From Rickettsia sp. Oklahoma-10 (GTDB lineage: Bacteria; Pseudomonadota; Alphaproteobacteria; Rickettsiales; Rickettsiaceae), in NCBI RefSeq assembly GCF_039954865.1, contig NZ_CP157197.1, forward strand, positions 513,501-577,500: 64,000 nt of DNA. The letters are read 5' to 3'. Of the stretch, positions 8,810 through 18,009 are shown piece by piece (the stretch's first letter is position 1; each line of letters opens with the position of its first letter). The translations under genes and the position numbers were made by a program. A model generated the notes under the pieces. That model did not search any database, was not told the DNA's origin, and saw nothing but the letters and a program-made list of their open reading frames with translations.

Positions 8810-9922
8810 ATGAAAGAATTTGAATCTTTAAATACAGCAGAAATTCCTACAACCACTATAAATTATAAGGAATTCGCTCATTTAGGAATAAATCTTGCGT
8901 ATAAGACAGATTGCGCAAATCAATACCTTGTAGAAGCATTAATGACAGATGGCAATCACTTAGTAGGGAGTGGTTGGGAAATACTCGCTGCTTCTTGTAA
9001 TAATACAAATACAGCTCAATATGGTTATAAAGCTGTTGCCTTTATAAATAAGGACACTAAGGTAATTCATATTGCTAGTGCCGGTACAAAGGCAGATATA
9101 CATGACATATTGGATGATATACGTATTACTTTCCATTATTATCCTAATAAATTAATAGTCGTTAAGAAATTTATTGATGAAATAATTGCAAAAATAGGCG
9201 GCATGGAGGAAGCTGCAAAATATACTTTTGATACTAGCGGTCATTCACTTGGAGCAATAGTTGCAGATTTAACTGGAGTAGAATTACATTCTCGTAATTT
9301 AAATTTTAACAAATCTGTAACTTTTGATAGTCCAGGTTCACAAGAAGTAATTAAATATGCTATAGCACAGGATTTATTTACAGGAAAAGTCACAACTCCT
9401 ATAGAAGAGTTAGTTAAATATTCTGAGGTATATAATGCAGAACCTAATCTTATTAATAGTACCAATAATCATTTCGGTCAAGTAAACTTAGTTCTGCCAA
9501 AAGTGAATGATGTCGAGAAGTCAGAATCACCACAAGTAGAAGAAGGATGGGCATCATATTTATATAATATGGTTGGTTCTGTTGTTCAAAAAGCTTCAGA
9601 ATATCTAGGCATTGATAAAGTGATAAAAGGGATTAATAATCATAAATTAAAAAATTTTTCTAATTTAGAAGAGAAGATTATTTTACCTATGGCCGATTGG
9701 AAACAGCAAATATTAGAAAATAATGAATATACTCAAAAGCTTAAAAACATTTTAGGTCGTGGTAAAGATTTAGTTTTATTCGATACTGATAGTGAAGCTG
9801 AACATCCTAGTATGGTTGAAGTAAAGTTGTATCATTTGGGATATAATGATTTACAACAGTGTGCTATGGAAGTTAACCAACTAGGTAACATAAAATCTGA
9901 TAGTGTAGAAATTGCATGTTAG
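8810..9922 (+). CDS. Putative lipase-like alpha/beta hydrolase
   Basis: This 370-residue protein has the nucleophile-elbow motif SGHSLGA at residues 143-149, with S146 as the likely catalytic serine, as in class 3 lipases and other alpha/beta hydrolases. Before it, ASAGTKADIHDILDDIR (near residues 90-105) resembles the substrate-loop element that precedes the serine in class 3 lipases. Candidate aspartate and histidine residues follow (FDSPGS near residue 177, NHFGQ near 221). There is no signal peptide. The C-terminal third is polar, helical and unlike any domain I know. GGGGAAT provides a ribosome-binding site. The stop overlaps the next gene by seven bases. The substrate is unknown; an esterase or phospholipase acting on host or own lipids is inference. 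Confidence 0.7.
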   Translation: MKEFESLNTAEIPTTTINYKEFAHLGINLAYKTDCANQYLVEALMTDGNHLVGSGWEILAASCNNTNTAQYGYKAVAFINKDTKVIHIASAGTKADIHDILDDIRITFHYYPNKLIVVKKFIDEIIAKIGGMEEAAKYTFDTSGHSLGAIVADLTGVELHSRNLNFNKSVTFDSPGSQEVIKYAIAQDLFTGKVTTPIEELVKYSEVYNAEPNLINSTNNHFGQVNLVLPKVNDVEKSESPQVEEGWASYLYNMVGSVVQKASEYLGIDKVIKGINNHKLKNFSNLEEKIILPMADWKQQILENNEYTQKLKNILGRGKDLVLFDTDSEAEHPSMVEVKLYHLGYNDLQQCAMEVNQLGNIKSDSVEIAC

Positions 9923-10137
9923 ACCACATTATTTTTGGTATAGCTAGGTTTATAAGAGGTACAGTTGATACTGTTTCAAATATAGTAGAAACTAATACAA
10001 ATATTATTTCTACTATTTTGAGTACAACAGATAATAATGCAAGTATAGTTAATGATCCTAATATTGTAGAAACACTTGATGACAACTGGGTAGTAGTATC
10101 ATTAGGGGACGAGTCATCTTTTGTAACCAAATCATAA
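9916..10137 (+). CDS. Small unknown protein overlapping the hydrolase gene
   Basis: This 73-residue frame starts at an ATG inside the last codons of the hydrolase gene and overlaps its stop by seven bases, which suggests translational coupling. The N-terminal half is an amphipathic or weakly hydrophobic helix (IIFGIARFIRG), followed by an N/T-rich segment and an acidic C-terminus LDDNWVVVSLGDES. I recognise no family. The overlap and unidirectional layout suggest a partner of the hydrolase (chaperone, inhibitor or immunity-like protein), but that is inference. A false frame cannot be excluded at this length. Confidence 0.5.
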   Translation: MLDHIIFGIARFIRGTVDTVSNIVETNTNIISTILSTTDNNASIVNDPNIVETLDDNWVVVSLGDESSFVTKS

Positions 10138-10163
10138 TCTCAGTATTATAGCTTAAATTACCC

Positions 10164-10868
10164 TCAATTATTGGAGGGAATTTTGTATTGCTTATTTAGA
10201 GCAACTAAATAGATTTCAGTGGATTCACTACGGCTGGATGAAGGTTTAAAATGTTTTACCATCCTAAATTCACTCTTCACTTTATTTAATAACTCGGTTT
10301 CTGCACCACCGCGAAAGATTTTAGCAATAAAATGACCTGAAGGTTTTAAAACTTTTAAAGCGAATTCAAAAGCTTGCTCACATAAAAGTAAGGTTCTGAT
10401 ATGATCAGTAGCTTTATGACCTATGGTATTTGATGCCATATCACTCATGACTATATCAGCTTTACCATCTAAAGCCTGAATCATTAATTCTTCCGTACCT
10501 TCTTCAAAAAAGTCTTTTTGAAAAAACTCAACTCCAACAATAGGTTCGATTTCTAATAAATCTATAGAGATTATTTTATTGTTTAGTCTATTATTCGAAG
10601 CTTTAATAAGCTTAGAAGCTATTTGACTCCATCCGCCAGGAGCTGCTCCTAAATCAACAATTTTCATATTAGGAGTAAAAAGTTTAAATTTTTCATGAAT
10701 TTCAAGCAGTTTATACGCAGCTCTTGATCTAAAACCTTGGGTACGTGCCTTTGCAACATAAGGATCATTTAATTGGCGTCTAAGCCAATTATTAGATGAG
10801 ATGGTACGCTTTCTAGCAGTCTTAACTCTAACAACTTTATTTCTATAACCGCTTAAGTTATTTGTCAT
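10164..10868 (-). CDS. rlmE: 23S rRNA Um2552 2'-O-methyltransferase RlmE (FtsJ)
   Basis: This 234-residue Rossmann-fold enzyme methylates the ribose of U2552 in 23S rRNA during late assembly of the large subunit. [13 protein letters not shown] holds the first catalytic lysine, [15 protein letters not shown] is the S-adenosylmethionine loop, [10 protein letters not shown] supplies the aspartate, [11 protein letters not shown] the second lysine, and [10 protein letters not shown] the glutamate, so the K-D-K-E set is complete. The ATG overlaps the nusB stop as ATGA, so the two are probably translated together from one message. Confidence 0.95.
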   Translation of the reverse strand: MTNNLSGYRNKVVRVKTARKRTISSNNWLRRQLNDPYVAKARTQGFRSRAAYKLLEIHEKFKLFTPNMKIVDLGAAPGGWSQIASKLIKASNNRLNNKIISIDLLEIEPIVGVEFFQKDFFEEGTEELMIQALDGKADIVMSDMASNTIGHKATDHIRTLLLCEQAFEFALKVLKPSGHFIAKIFRGGAETELLNKVKSEFRMVKHFKPSSSRSESTEIYLVALNKQYKIPSNN

Positions 10869-11335
10869 TGGATTTTTTTATTTTCATTTGCTATTTTATC
10901 TAATACAGAATTAACAAAACCGATCTCATGTTCATTTAACATATCATTTGCTATGTCTGTATATTCGTTGATTACTACTTTAGCAGGCGTAGTAGAGCAA
11001 AATAATAGCTCACATATACTAACACGAAATAAAGCCCGGATTAAGATCGGCATATGTGCAGGATCTTTATCATTTTTTAAATGATTGTCGATAATTTCAT
11101 CTAGTTTATTAATATTTTTAAATACTGACTTTACCAGCATTTTAAAATGACTTATACTTAATGATATTTTTAAATTCTCCGATAAATCTGTTGTAAAATT
11201 ATTATTTTGATAAAAAGAAAGTACGTTCTGCAATATATACTCCATATCTTGATTATCGTGTAATATATGTTGATACATAGCCTGCACTGCTGCGATACGT
11301 GCAATCGACTTTTTATTAATTTTATTTGAACCCAT
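10865..11335 (-). CDS. nusB: Transcription antitermination factor NusB
   Basis: This 156-residue all-helical protein matches NusB, which with NusE (S10) binds boxA RNA and promotes rRNA transcription through terminators. Typical segments are [11 protein letters not shown] near the N-terminus and [16 protein letters not shown], followed by [10 protein letters not shown], near the C-terminus. It is the first gene of a two-gene unit with rlmE, joined by a four-base overlap. A long palindromic repeat lies directly upstream, so its promoter must lie within or beyond this repeat. Confidence 0.93.
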   Translation of the reverse strand: MGSNKINKKSIARIAAVQAMYQHILHDNQDMEYILQNVLSFYQNNNFTTDLSENLKISLSISHFKMLVKSVFKNINKLDEIIDNHLKNDKDPAHMPILIRALFRVSICELLFCSTTPAKVVINEYTDIANDMLNEHEIGFVNSVLDKIANENKKIQ

Positions 11336-11364
11336 AGAGAAAAGAATTTTAAAATTTAATTTTC

Positions 11365-11537
11365 GTCATTGTGAGTGTGTATTGTTGTGTAGCTTGAGTG
11401 TTCCATTATTTGTCATCCCATGAATTGATTGTAGGATCTAGTATGTTTTTTTATTTTTTCTGGATACCGTGGTCAACAAGCTACAGTAACAAACAATGGA
11501 ACACTTAAGCTACACAACAATACACACTCACAATGAC
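11365..11537. repeat. Palindromic repeat (RPE-like) between nusB and rseP
   Basis: Arms of 49 bases (11365-11413 and 11489-11537) pair with only two mismatches around a 75-base loop. The ends GTCATTGTGAG / CTCACAATGAC resemble other palindromic repeats here. The near-perfect arms suggest a young copy. It lies between divergent genes. Confidence 0.85.
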
Positions 11538-11611
11538 AAAATGATACCTATAACCTTAACATTGCAATTTATACCTTAAAATAATTTTTTAGTAAACTCT
11601 ATAAAAATCTT

Positions 11612-12688
11612 ATGTTATCTATAGTTGGATTTATTATAACAATTAGTATCTTAGTATTTATCCATGAGTTTGGACATTATGTGGTTGCTAGATCTGTTAA
11701 TATAAAAGTTGAGGAATTCTCGATAGGCTTCGGTAAAGAACTAATAGGTATTACCGATAAAAAAGGAGTTAGGTGGAAGATTTGCCTTGTACCGCTTGGC
11801 GGCTATGTCAAGCTTTACGGCTATGATCGTACTATTGTGGTTAACACTAAAACAGAAGTTAATGAAAAAGCAGCTTTTTATGCTAAATCTTGTTTAGAAC
11901 GTTTTTTAATAGTTGCAGCAGGTCCACTCATTAATTATTTATTTGCCATAATAATATTTGCAGGTTTTTATTGTTATTTTGGAAAAACAGAGATTCCTCC
12001 TATAATAGGTGACGTATTAGCTTCATCACCTGCAGAGAGAGCAGACTTAAGAGAGGGAGATAAAATTGTTAAGGTTAACGATAAACCTGTTAAAGATTTC
12101 AGGGATGTACAGCAAGAAATATTCATTAATGGTTTTAGTGCTTCTACTTTAACTATAGAAAGAAAAAATGAAGTATTTACTGTTAATATAATACCCCAAG
12201 AAACAATTATATCATCTCCTGAAGAAAAGAAGGTGCAGAAAACTCTCCGAATCGGTATTGTAGCTAAAAATGAACCTATTCATACTAAAATAGGAATTTT
12301 AATAGGATTTTGGGAAGCTATTAATACTACTATAGATATGTCCACTTTAACTCTAAAAGCAATATCACAAATGATTGTAGGAAAACGTTTATTAGACGAG
12401 ATAGGAGGACCGATAGCTATTGCTAAAGAGTCAGGAAAATCTATAGCTCAAGGAACTCAAGTATATCTATTATTTATAGCAATGCTTTCCGTTAATTTAG
12501 GGTTACTTAACTTATTACCCATACCAGTACTTGATGGTGGACATTTGATATTTATACTCTATGAAGCAATTACCGGTAGATTACCAAATCCTAAAACTAA
12601 AAATATTCTGTTAAAATTAGGTGCAGCAATGATAATTTTTCTTATTATAGTATCTGTTTCGAAAGATATACAAAATTTATTTTCTTAA
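11612..12688 (+). CDS. rseP: Site-2 zinc metalloprotease RseP
   Basis: This 358-residue inner-membrane protease cleaves substrates within the membrane. The zinc motif HEFGH is at residues 18-22 in the first membrane helix. A PDZ domain (about residues 125-200) contains the substrate-binding loop, and the second active-site element [10 protein letters not shown] sits in a late helix near residue 305. In proteobacteria RseP acts in envelope stress signalling and signal-peptide clearance. The gene is followed by bamA, the common order in alphaproteobacteria, linking it to outer-membrane assembly. The length is slightly below that of E. coli (450, which has two PDZ domains); one PDZ domain is seen here. 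Confidence 0.95.
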   Translation: MLSIVGFIITISILVFIHEFGHYVVARSVNIKVEEFSIGFGKELIGITDKKGVRWKICLVPLGGYVKLYGYDRTIVVNTKTEVNEKAAFYAKSCLERFLIVAAGPLINYLFAIIIFAGFYCYFGKTEIPPIIGDVLASSPAERADLREGDKIVKVNDKPVKDFRDVQQEIFINGFSASTLTIERKNEVFTVNIIPQETIISSPEEKKVQKTLRIGIVAKNEPIHTKIGILIGFWEAINTTIDMSTLTLKAISQMIVGKRLLDEIGGPIAIAKESGKSIAQGTQVYLLFIAMLSVNLGLLNLLPIPVLDGGHLIFILYEAITGRLPNPKTKNILLKLGAAMIIFLIIVSVSKDIQNLFS

Positions 12689-12771
12689 ATAATAGATTTA
12701 CTTGCTCTGACTAGTATTATCCACTATATTGGGTACATAAATTATGTTTGAATGCATTAATGCAGGAGACT

Positions 12772-12808
12772 TTATGTCATTCCCAAGTAGGTGTGTGAAT
12801 GACATAAA
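12772..12808. repeat. Short palindromic repeat before bamA
   Basis: TTATGTCATTC pairs with GAATGACATAA around a 15-base loop. It has the same ATGTCATTC end as the larger palindromic repeats and could be a remnant, or could serve as a weak terminator between rseP and bamA. Confidence 0.6.
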
Positions 12809-12893
12809 ATGTTTTTCAAACTAATATAACATTTTATCTAAATTAATAGATAACGCAAAGCAATTTAAATTAAATCTTAACAGAAGGTTTTAA

Positions 12894-15200
12894 GTGAAAA
12901 TCAAATCAATTAGTAAGTTAACAATTTTATTATTAACAATTTTTTATTATCATATTTCATTAGCTGATACTGTAATTCATAAAATAACTATCGAAGGTAA
13001 CCACAGGGTTGAGCGTTCTACTATCGAGAGCTATTTAAAGCTTAAAGTAGGAGAAACTTACAATAATTCTAAAGAAGATGAGGCAATAAAACGTTTATAT
13101 GCCACCTCACTTTTTAGAAATATAAATATGTATATAACAAATGATGGTAATTTAATAGTTAATGTTACGGAAACACCTTTTATAAGTAGCGTAGTATTTA
13201 GCGGTAATTCTAAAATCAAAACTAATATGCTTGCTAAAGAAATTTATACAGTATCGGGTGAATCTCTTAGCCAAGCTAAAATCGAATTAGACGTAAAGAA
13301 AATATTAGAAATTTATAAACGTAGCGGACGTTTTGCTACTACGGTAACACCTAAAATTGAGAATTTAGAAAATAACAGGGTTAAGGTTATTTTTGATATC
13401 GCAGAAGGACCAAAAACTGGTATTAAATATATTCATTTTAGTGGTAATGAAAATTATAGTGATTCAGAACTTAGATCTATTGTTTTAACTAAAGAATCTC
13501 GTTGGTTTCGTTTTTTAGATAGTAATGATACTTATGACCCTGATAGGGTGGAGTATGATAAAGAATTACTAAGAGAATTTTATCAATCTGTTGGTTTTGC
13601 AGATTTTAGAGTAATTTCGGTATTAGCAGAACTTAATAATACTAAAGAATATTTCACCCTTACATATTCCATTGAAGAAGGAGAGAAGTATAGTTTTGGT
13701 AATATTACAATAGATAACAAATTAACTAATATAGATATAACTCCACTTAATAAAGTTGTTAATATTAAGCGAGGTAAGGTTTTCAATATGAAAATGGTTG
13801 ATGATATAGCTAAAAAAATTGGAGAATATTTTACTGCTTCCGGTTATCCTGCAGTAAATGTTTATCCAGATATAATGAAAAATGCTAATTATACTGCAGA
13901 TGTTAAATTTATTATTGAGAAAACCGATAAGGTTTATATTAATAAAATTAATATTATTAATAACCTTAAAACTGAAGACCATGTTATAAGAAGAGAATTG
14001 AAAACAGAAGAAGGTGACATAATTAACCGTTCATATATTGAAAAAGGTGAACGTAATCTTAGAAATTTAGATTATTTTGAGAAAGTAGCAATTAGCTTAG
14101 CTCCAACTAAAGCTCGAGATAAGTATGACGTTAATATTGAAGTTGATGAAAAATCTACTTCCTCTATAGGTTTTGATTTAGGGTATAACACTGCCGGTGG
14201 TTTATTTGGTCGTTTTTCTTTCTTAGAGCGTAATTTAGTTGGTACTGGTAAACTGCTTAATGCCGGTATACAAGTAAGTAAAAACAGTACAAGCTATTAT
14301 GGCAGCATTATCGAACCGCATTTTTTAGATCGTGATTTATCACTTGGTATAAACGCATTTAGTAACTATACTGGACGCGGTACTAGTATATTAAATACAA
14401 CTGATCAAAGCTATAAATTATACTCTATAGGAGTCAAAACCTCTCTCAGTTATGAAATTAAAGAGAATTTAAATCACGAAATAGATTATTTAATCAAACG
14501 TGATGTTTTAAGTTCACCAACTCTGTTAACTTCAATATTCTTTAAGGAGCAAATGGGCAAATTCATTACCTCTGCTCTAGGACATACTATTACTTATGAT
14601 CAGACCGATAACAAAATTATTCCAAAGAACGGTTATTTAGTAAGTGGTACACAAGAATTTGCCGGAGTTGGAGGCAATAACAAGTATATAAAACATGAAG
14701 TTGACAGTAAATATTATAAATCTTTCATGCATAATAAGCTTACTTTAAAAGTATCTGCTTCCGGTGGTGATATTACAGGACTTGGAGGAAAAATCGTTAG
14801 AATTTCAGATCATTTTAATTTAGGTGATTATAGTTTAAGAGGCTTTGCAAGCGGCGGTGTCGGCCCTCGTGAAAAGAATAATAAGGAGGGGCTTGGAGGT
14901 AAGAGATATTATGCATTCTCAACAGAGCTGCATTTCCCGACTCCTGTTCCTGAAGAGTTTAATTTAACGGGGGCAGTCTTTATGGATTTAGGAAGCGTAT
15001 GGGGAGTAAGTGTAAATAAAAAACGCCATGAAACTCCAAACGAGTTTTATAATGATAAATCACTTAGAGCTTCCATTGGTTTTGGCTTTATTTGGATAAC
15101 GCGTTTTGCTCCAATCAGAATGGACTGGGGATTTCCAGTAAAGAAGAAAAAATATGATGATACTCAGCACTTCCATTTAAGATTGTCAACGCATCTTTAG
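12894..15200 (+). CDS. bamA: Outer membrane protein assembly factor BamA
   Basis: This 768-residue protein is the central subunit of the complex that folds beta-barrel proteins into the outer membrane. A signal peptide ends at about residue 25 (YHISLA before DTV). Five POTRA repeats follow (about residues 26-420), then a 16-strand barrel with the lid-loop signature around SLRGFASGGVGPR, and FAPIRMDWGFP and FHLRLSTHL at the C-terminus. The start is a GTG preceded by AGAAGG at good spacing; no better ATG exists upstream. Its lipoprotein partner BamD is encoded at 38.9 kb. Confidence 0.96.
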   Translation: MKIKSISKLTILLLTIFYYHISLADTVIHKITIEGNHRVERSTIESYLKLKVGETYNNSKEDEAIKRLYATSLFRNINMYITNDGNLIVNVTETPFISSVVFSGNSKIKTNMLAKEIYTVSGESLSQAKIELDVKKILEIYKRSGRFATTVTPKIENLENNRVKVIFDIAEGPKTGIKYIHFSGNENYSDSELRSIVLTKESRWFRFLDSNDTYDPDRVEYDKELLREFYQSVGFADFRVISVLAELNNTKEYFTLTYSIEEGEKYSFGNITIDNKLTNIDITPLNKVVNIKRGKVFNMKMVDDIAKKIGEYFTASGYPAVNVYPDIMKNANYTADVKFIIEKTDKVYINKINIINNLKTEDHVIRRELKTEEGDIINRSYIEKGERNLRNLDYFEKVAISLAPTKARDKYDVNIEVDEKSTSSIGFDLGYNTAGGLFGRFSFLERNLVGTGKLLNAGIQVSKNSTSYYGSIIEPHFLDRDLSLGINAFSNYTGRGTSILNTTDQSYKLYSIGVKTSLSYEIKENLNHEIDYLIKRDVLSSPTLLTSIFFKEQMGKFITSALGHTITYDQTDNKIIPKNGYLVSGTQEFAGVGGNNKYIKHEVDSKYYKSFMHNKLTLKVSASGGDITGLGGKIVRISDHFNLGDYSLRGFASGGVGPREKNNKEGLGGKRYYAFSTELHFPTPVPEEFNLTGAVFMDLGSVWGVSVNKKRHETPNEFYNDKSLRASIGFGFIWITRFAPIRMDWGFPVKKKKYDDTQHFHLRLSTHL

Positions 15201-15231
15201 AGATACTGTGATTATAGTTGTATAACCTCTA

Positions 15232-15389
15232 TATGTCATTCTAGTTAAAGGGAAAATCTTTTGTTATCAACCGCGACTTAATCACGAATCACGGTATCTT
15301 AGGGTACAACCTGTAGTATAACACCCTTTGGTCAATCCACAGGGTGACAGCAAAAAGCCTGAGTTCTCACTTTTAACTAGAATGACATA
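15232..15389. repeat. Palindromic repeat (RPE-like) between bamA and tRNA-Thr
   Basis: TATGTCATTCTAGTTAAA at the left pairs with TTTAACTAGAATGACATA at the right. Inside, ATCACGGTATC and GGTCAATCCACAGGGTGAC blocks recur in other palindromic repeats in this window (19.6, 35.2, 41.2 and 56.8 kb). Confidence 0.85.
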
Positions 15390-15413
15390 ACATATTAATA
15401 CAATAATATTTTA

Positions 15414-15489
15414 GCCGATGTAGCTCAGCTGGTAGAGCGGCGCATTCGTAATGCGTAGGTCTGGGGTTCAAGTCCCCACATTGGCACCA
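15414..15489 (+). tRNA. tRNA-Thr (anticodon CGU)
   Basis: A full cloverleaf can be drawn. The seven-base acceptor stem GCCGATG / CATTGGC contains one G-T pair, and the D arm is GCTC...GAGC. The anticodon stem GCGCA / TGCGT encloses the loop TTCGTAA (anticodon CGT), and the T arm TGGGG / CCCCA encloses TTCAAGT. Discriminator A and an encoded CCA end follow. It reads the ACG codon. Confidence 0.97.
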
Positions 15490-15502
15490 CTTTCTAAATA
15501 CA

Positions 15503-15527
15503 AATTTAGGATATTTTATCCTAAATT
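15503..15527 (+). terminator. Hairpin after tRNA-Thr
   Basis: A ten-base perfect stem AATTTAGGAT / ATCCTAAATT with a five-base loop lies 13 bases after the CCA end. There is no clear T-run, so it may be a processing signal or an imperfect terminator. Confidence 0.5.
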
Positions 15528-15544
15528 CTATGGAGATTTCTAAA

Positions 15545-15725
15545 AAGATTTAATTTTGACTCTTTATTTGCTGTAAATTATAGATTTTTCTGAAATAGAA
15601 TTCACTATTCCAACAAGAATTTTGTTAATTTTTGCTAAAAAATAGCTCATAATAGCAAATTAATTAGAAATTGCCATAGAACCTAGGATTAAGGTAGGTT
15701 TAGTTCTATCTACTTTTGATAAATG
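15545..15725 (-). repeat. Decayed family B repeat (copy in opposite orientation)
   Basis: CTGTAAATTATAGATTTTT and the following CTATTCCA...TTTTTGC blocks match the complement of the family B repeat at 7510-7670 (CAAATTATAAGATTTTTTTG, CCATTCCAGCATG, TTTTTGCAT). The terminal arms are no longer clear. Confidence 0.5.
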
Positions 15726-15837
15726 ATTAGTTGCATTCTATAATATGAGTTATTTCAAATTCTCCTAAAGCCTTTGTATATTTACTACCCCATAAAAAGC
15801 TGTAGAAATTGAGATTTGAAACAGTTATTATATTGAC

Positions 15838-15950
15838 TTGCCTAAAGCATTGTTTTGGATAATCTAATACTTTGGATGTCATTCCCGCATGCAGGGATAG
15901 CAATAAGGTCTTTTTAAGAGTTGTATAAAACAACATCGCCTTTTAGGCAA
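15838..15950. repeat. Palindromic repeat in the tRNA-Thr to 16 kb gap
   Basis: TTGCCTAAAGCATTGTTTT pairs imperfectly with AAAACAACATCGCCTTTTAGGCAA. A smaller CCCGCATGCAGGG palindrome is inside. An open frame of about 69 codons on the minus strand is produced by this repeat and is not annotated as a gene. Confidence 0.65.
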
Positions 15951-16065
15951 TTCCATTATGTTTTGTAAAGAATTATACGTTCTTACTAAAAAAGAAATAT
16001 ATACTTAACTTTATATAAATAGGTTAAAACGATCTATCGCATTTTATATTCAACTTTTTAAACCA

Positions 16066-16107
16066 AATAGCAGATTATGTAATCATTCGCTATTCGTGTT
16101 AATTAAC
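16066..16107. repeat. Short repeat, family D (copy 2)
   Basis: ATAGCAGATTATGTAATCAT followed by TCGCTATTCG forms a hairpin AATAGC / GCTATT. It lies just downstream of the minus-strand gene that ends at 16099 and could act as its terminator. Confidence 0.5.
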
Positions 16108-16314
16108 TATTATTTTTTTTCTTGGAGGAATATAGATTGTTTCATCTTCAGCATGTGGAATCTTTTCTAAAAGTCCAATAAAACGGTCTTTATTAGGTAC
16201 TAGCTTTACTATTGCCCACCCCTCTTCTATTGATTTCTTTATGCGTTCTATATCAGACTTATGGTCTGAAAAAGATATAACTTTTTGTGCTGGATTTTGC
16301 ATATTGATAATCAA
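16099..16314 (-). CDS. Small DUF2674-like protein
   Basis: This 71-residue protein contains FSDHKSDIERIKKSIEEGW followed by AIVKLVPNKDRFIGLLEK and a basic C-terminus with IPPRKKIIV. It resembles the small Rickettsia-restricted family DUF2674, whose function is unknown. It has no membrane segment or signal peptide. An ATG at 16302 (MQNPAQK) is an alternative start. It is transcribed divergently from the MFS exporter at 16447, with 132 A+T-rich bases between. The family call is from memory of the sequence pattern. Confidence 0.7.
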   Translation of the reverse strand: MIINMQNPAQKVISFSDHKSDIERIKKSIEEGWAIVKLVPNKDRFIGLLEKIPHAEDETIYIPPRKKIIVN

Positions 16315-16446
16315 TTATATAATAAACATTAATATTATAGTAAATATTTTTAATAAATCAATCACATATTTATTATTTGCTAAATATAAATAAAATTAAT
16401 ATTAGGTTCTGTATACAAAATTTAATTTAAACTGTATAATTTAATT

Positions 16447-18009
16447 ATGTCAAACGATAATTTACAAGATAATTTACAAGTTCATTCTACTCTATCCAAA
16501 AAGCAATTATTTGCTTTCTTTGGTATGGTTGTCGGGATGTTTATGTCAGTACTTGATATTCAAATTGTTGCTAGCTCATTATCTGTAATAGCTACAGGCC
16601 TTGCTGCTTCAAGTGACGAGCTTTCTTGGGTTCAAACATCATACTTAATAGCCGAAGTTATCATTATTCCTATTACAGGCTTTTTAGCAAGATTACTTTC
16701 TACTAGAATATCTTATTTTATTGCAGCTCTAGGATTTACGGTTATGAGCATATTATGTTCGCTTGCCACTAATATTGAATCAATGATTATCTTTAGAGCA
16801 TTACAAGGATTTTTTGGCGGTGCGATGATACCGACAGTCTTTAGTACTGTTTTTATAATTTTTCCGGTATCGCAACGTCCTACTGTCACTATTTTAATTG
16901 GACTTGTTGTAACTGTTGCACCTACTTTAGGACCTACGCTCGGTGGATATATTACGGAAATTTTGTCATGGCATTTTATGTTTTTATTAAATGTTATTCC
17001 AGGAATTTTTGTTTGCAGTGTCGTGTTTTTATATGGGAACTTTGATAAACCAAATTATAAATTACTTAAAAATTTTGATTTCCTCGGTATACTATTAATG
17101 ACTTTAACGCTTGGCTTATTACAGTATGTTTTAGAAGAAGGCAACAAAAAAGGTTGGTTTGAGAATAATTTAATATTATTTTTAAGTATTGCAGTAGCTT
17201 TATGCTTTATTTTATTAATCATTAGAGAACTAACCTTTATTAATCCAATTTTAGATTTAAACACATTTCTTTATAAAGACTTTACTTTTGGTTGCCTTTA
17301 TTCGTTTGTGATGGGTATAGGATTGTACGGGGCAGTGTATATATTACCGCTATTTCTCTTTAGCATTACCGGATATGATACATTACAAATCGGGACTACT
17401 ATGATGGTGACGGGCGGAGCACAATTTTTATCTGCACTTTTAGCCGGCATGATGCTAGGATTAGGGGTAGATTTACGCCTGATGCTTATTATAGGGCTTG
17501 GAGGGTTCGCTCTTGGATGTCATTTGAATAGTTTTCTAACGCCTGATTCTAAATTTGCTGCATTTATACTGCCTCAATTTGTTAGAGGTCTTTCATTAAT
17601 GTTTTGTTTTATACCGACCAATAATATAGCTCTTGGCAATATACCAAAAGAACGAGTAGGTAATGCTAGTGGACTTTATAATCTGACCCGTAATCTAGGA
17701 GGAGCAGTAGGGCTTGCAATAATTAGCACTGTAATTACTAATGATACTAAAACCTTTATACAATATTTATCGGAAAATATCTCGTCTACTTCTATAATAG
17801 CATTAGAACAGCTAGATTTTTACACTGCATTATTAAGCGGGAAAGTTCTTAATCCTGAAAAAGCATCATATTTGTTATTAGCAAATAAATTAAATAATGA
17901 TGCTTTTGTAATTGCAATAAATAATATATTTAATATGATAGGGCTGTTATTTGTATTTATAATGCTGCTTATACCTTTTACTTCAAATATCAAAAACCAA
18001 AAATATTAA
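16447..18009 (+). CDS. MFS drug exporter of the DHA2/EmrB type
   Basis: This 520-residue membrane protein has about 14 hydrophobic helices and belongs to the drug:proton antiporter DHA2 group (EmrB/QacA). Markers are FMSVLDIQIVASSL in the first helix (the conserved D in the LDxxIV motif), LSWVQTSYLIAEVI, RALQGFFGGAMIPT, and the antiporter motif C region LGPTLGGYI. An EmrA-like partner is not adjacent. It is the first gene of a tight plus-strand series; its stop overlaps the next start as TAATG. Confidence 0.92.
   Translation: MSNDNLQDNLQVHSTLSKKQLFAFFGMVVGMFMSVLDIQIVASSLSVIATGLAASSDELSWVQTSYLIAEVIIIPITGFLARLLSTRISYFIAALGFTVMSILCSLATNIESMIIFRALQGFFGGAMIPTVFSTVFIIFPVSQRPTVTILIGLVVTVAPTLGPTLGGYITEILSWHFMFLLNVIPGIFVCSVVFLYGNFDKPNYKLLKNFDFLGILLMTLTLGLLQYVLEEGNKKGWFENNLILFLSIAVALCFILLIIRELTFINPILDLNTFLYKDFTFGCLYSFVMGIGLYGAVYILPLFLFSITGYDTLQIGTTMMVTGGAQFLSALLAGMMLGLGVDLRLMLIIGLGGFALGCHLNSFLTPDSKFAAFILPQFVRGLSLMFCFIPTNNIALGNIPKERVGNASGLYNLTRNLGGAVGLAIISTVITNDTKTFIQYLSENISSTSIIALEQLDFYTALLSGKVLNPEKASYLLLANKLNNDAFVIAINNIFNMIGLLFVFIMLLIPFTSNIKNQKY

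Noticed and set aside
9873..10130. 85-codon minus-strand frame opposite the hydrolase partner
   Set aside because: It covers the strand opposite the 73-residue gene, whose start overlaps the hydrolase stop in a way typical of real genes.
11365..11537. Possible CRISPR or tandem repeat
   Set aside because: The repeats are inverted pairs spread singly over the window, not regularly spaced direct repeats with spacers.
15727..15936. 69-codon minus-strand frame after tRNA-Thr
   Set aside because: It is produced by a palindromic repeat, its sequence is not protein-like as a whole, and it has no ribosome-binding site.
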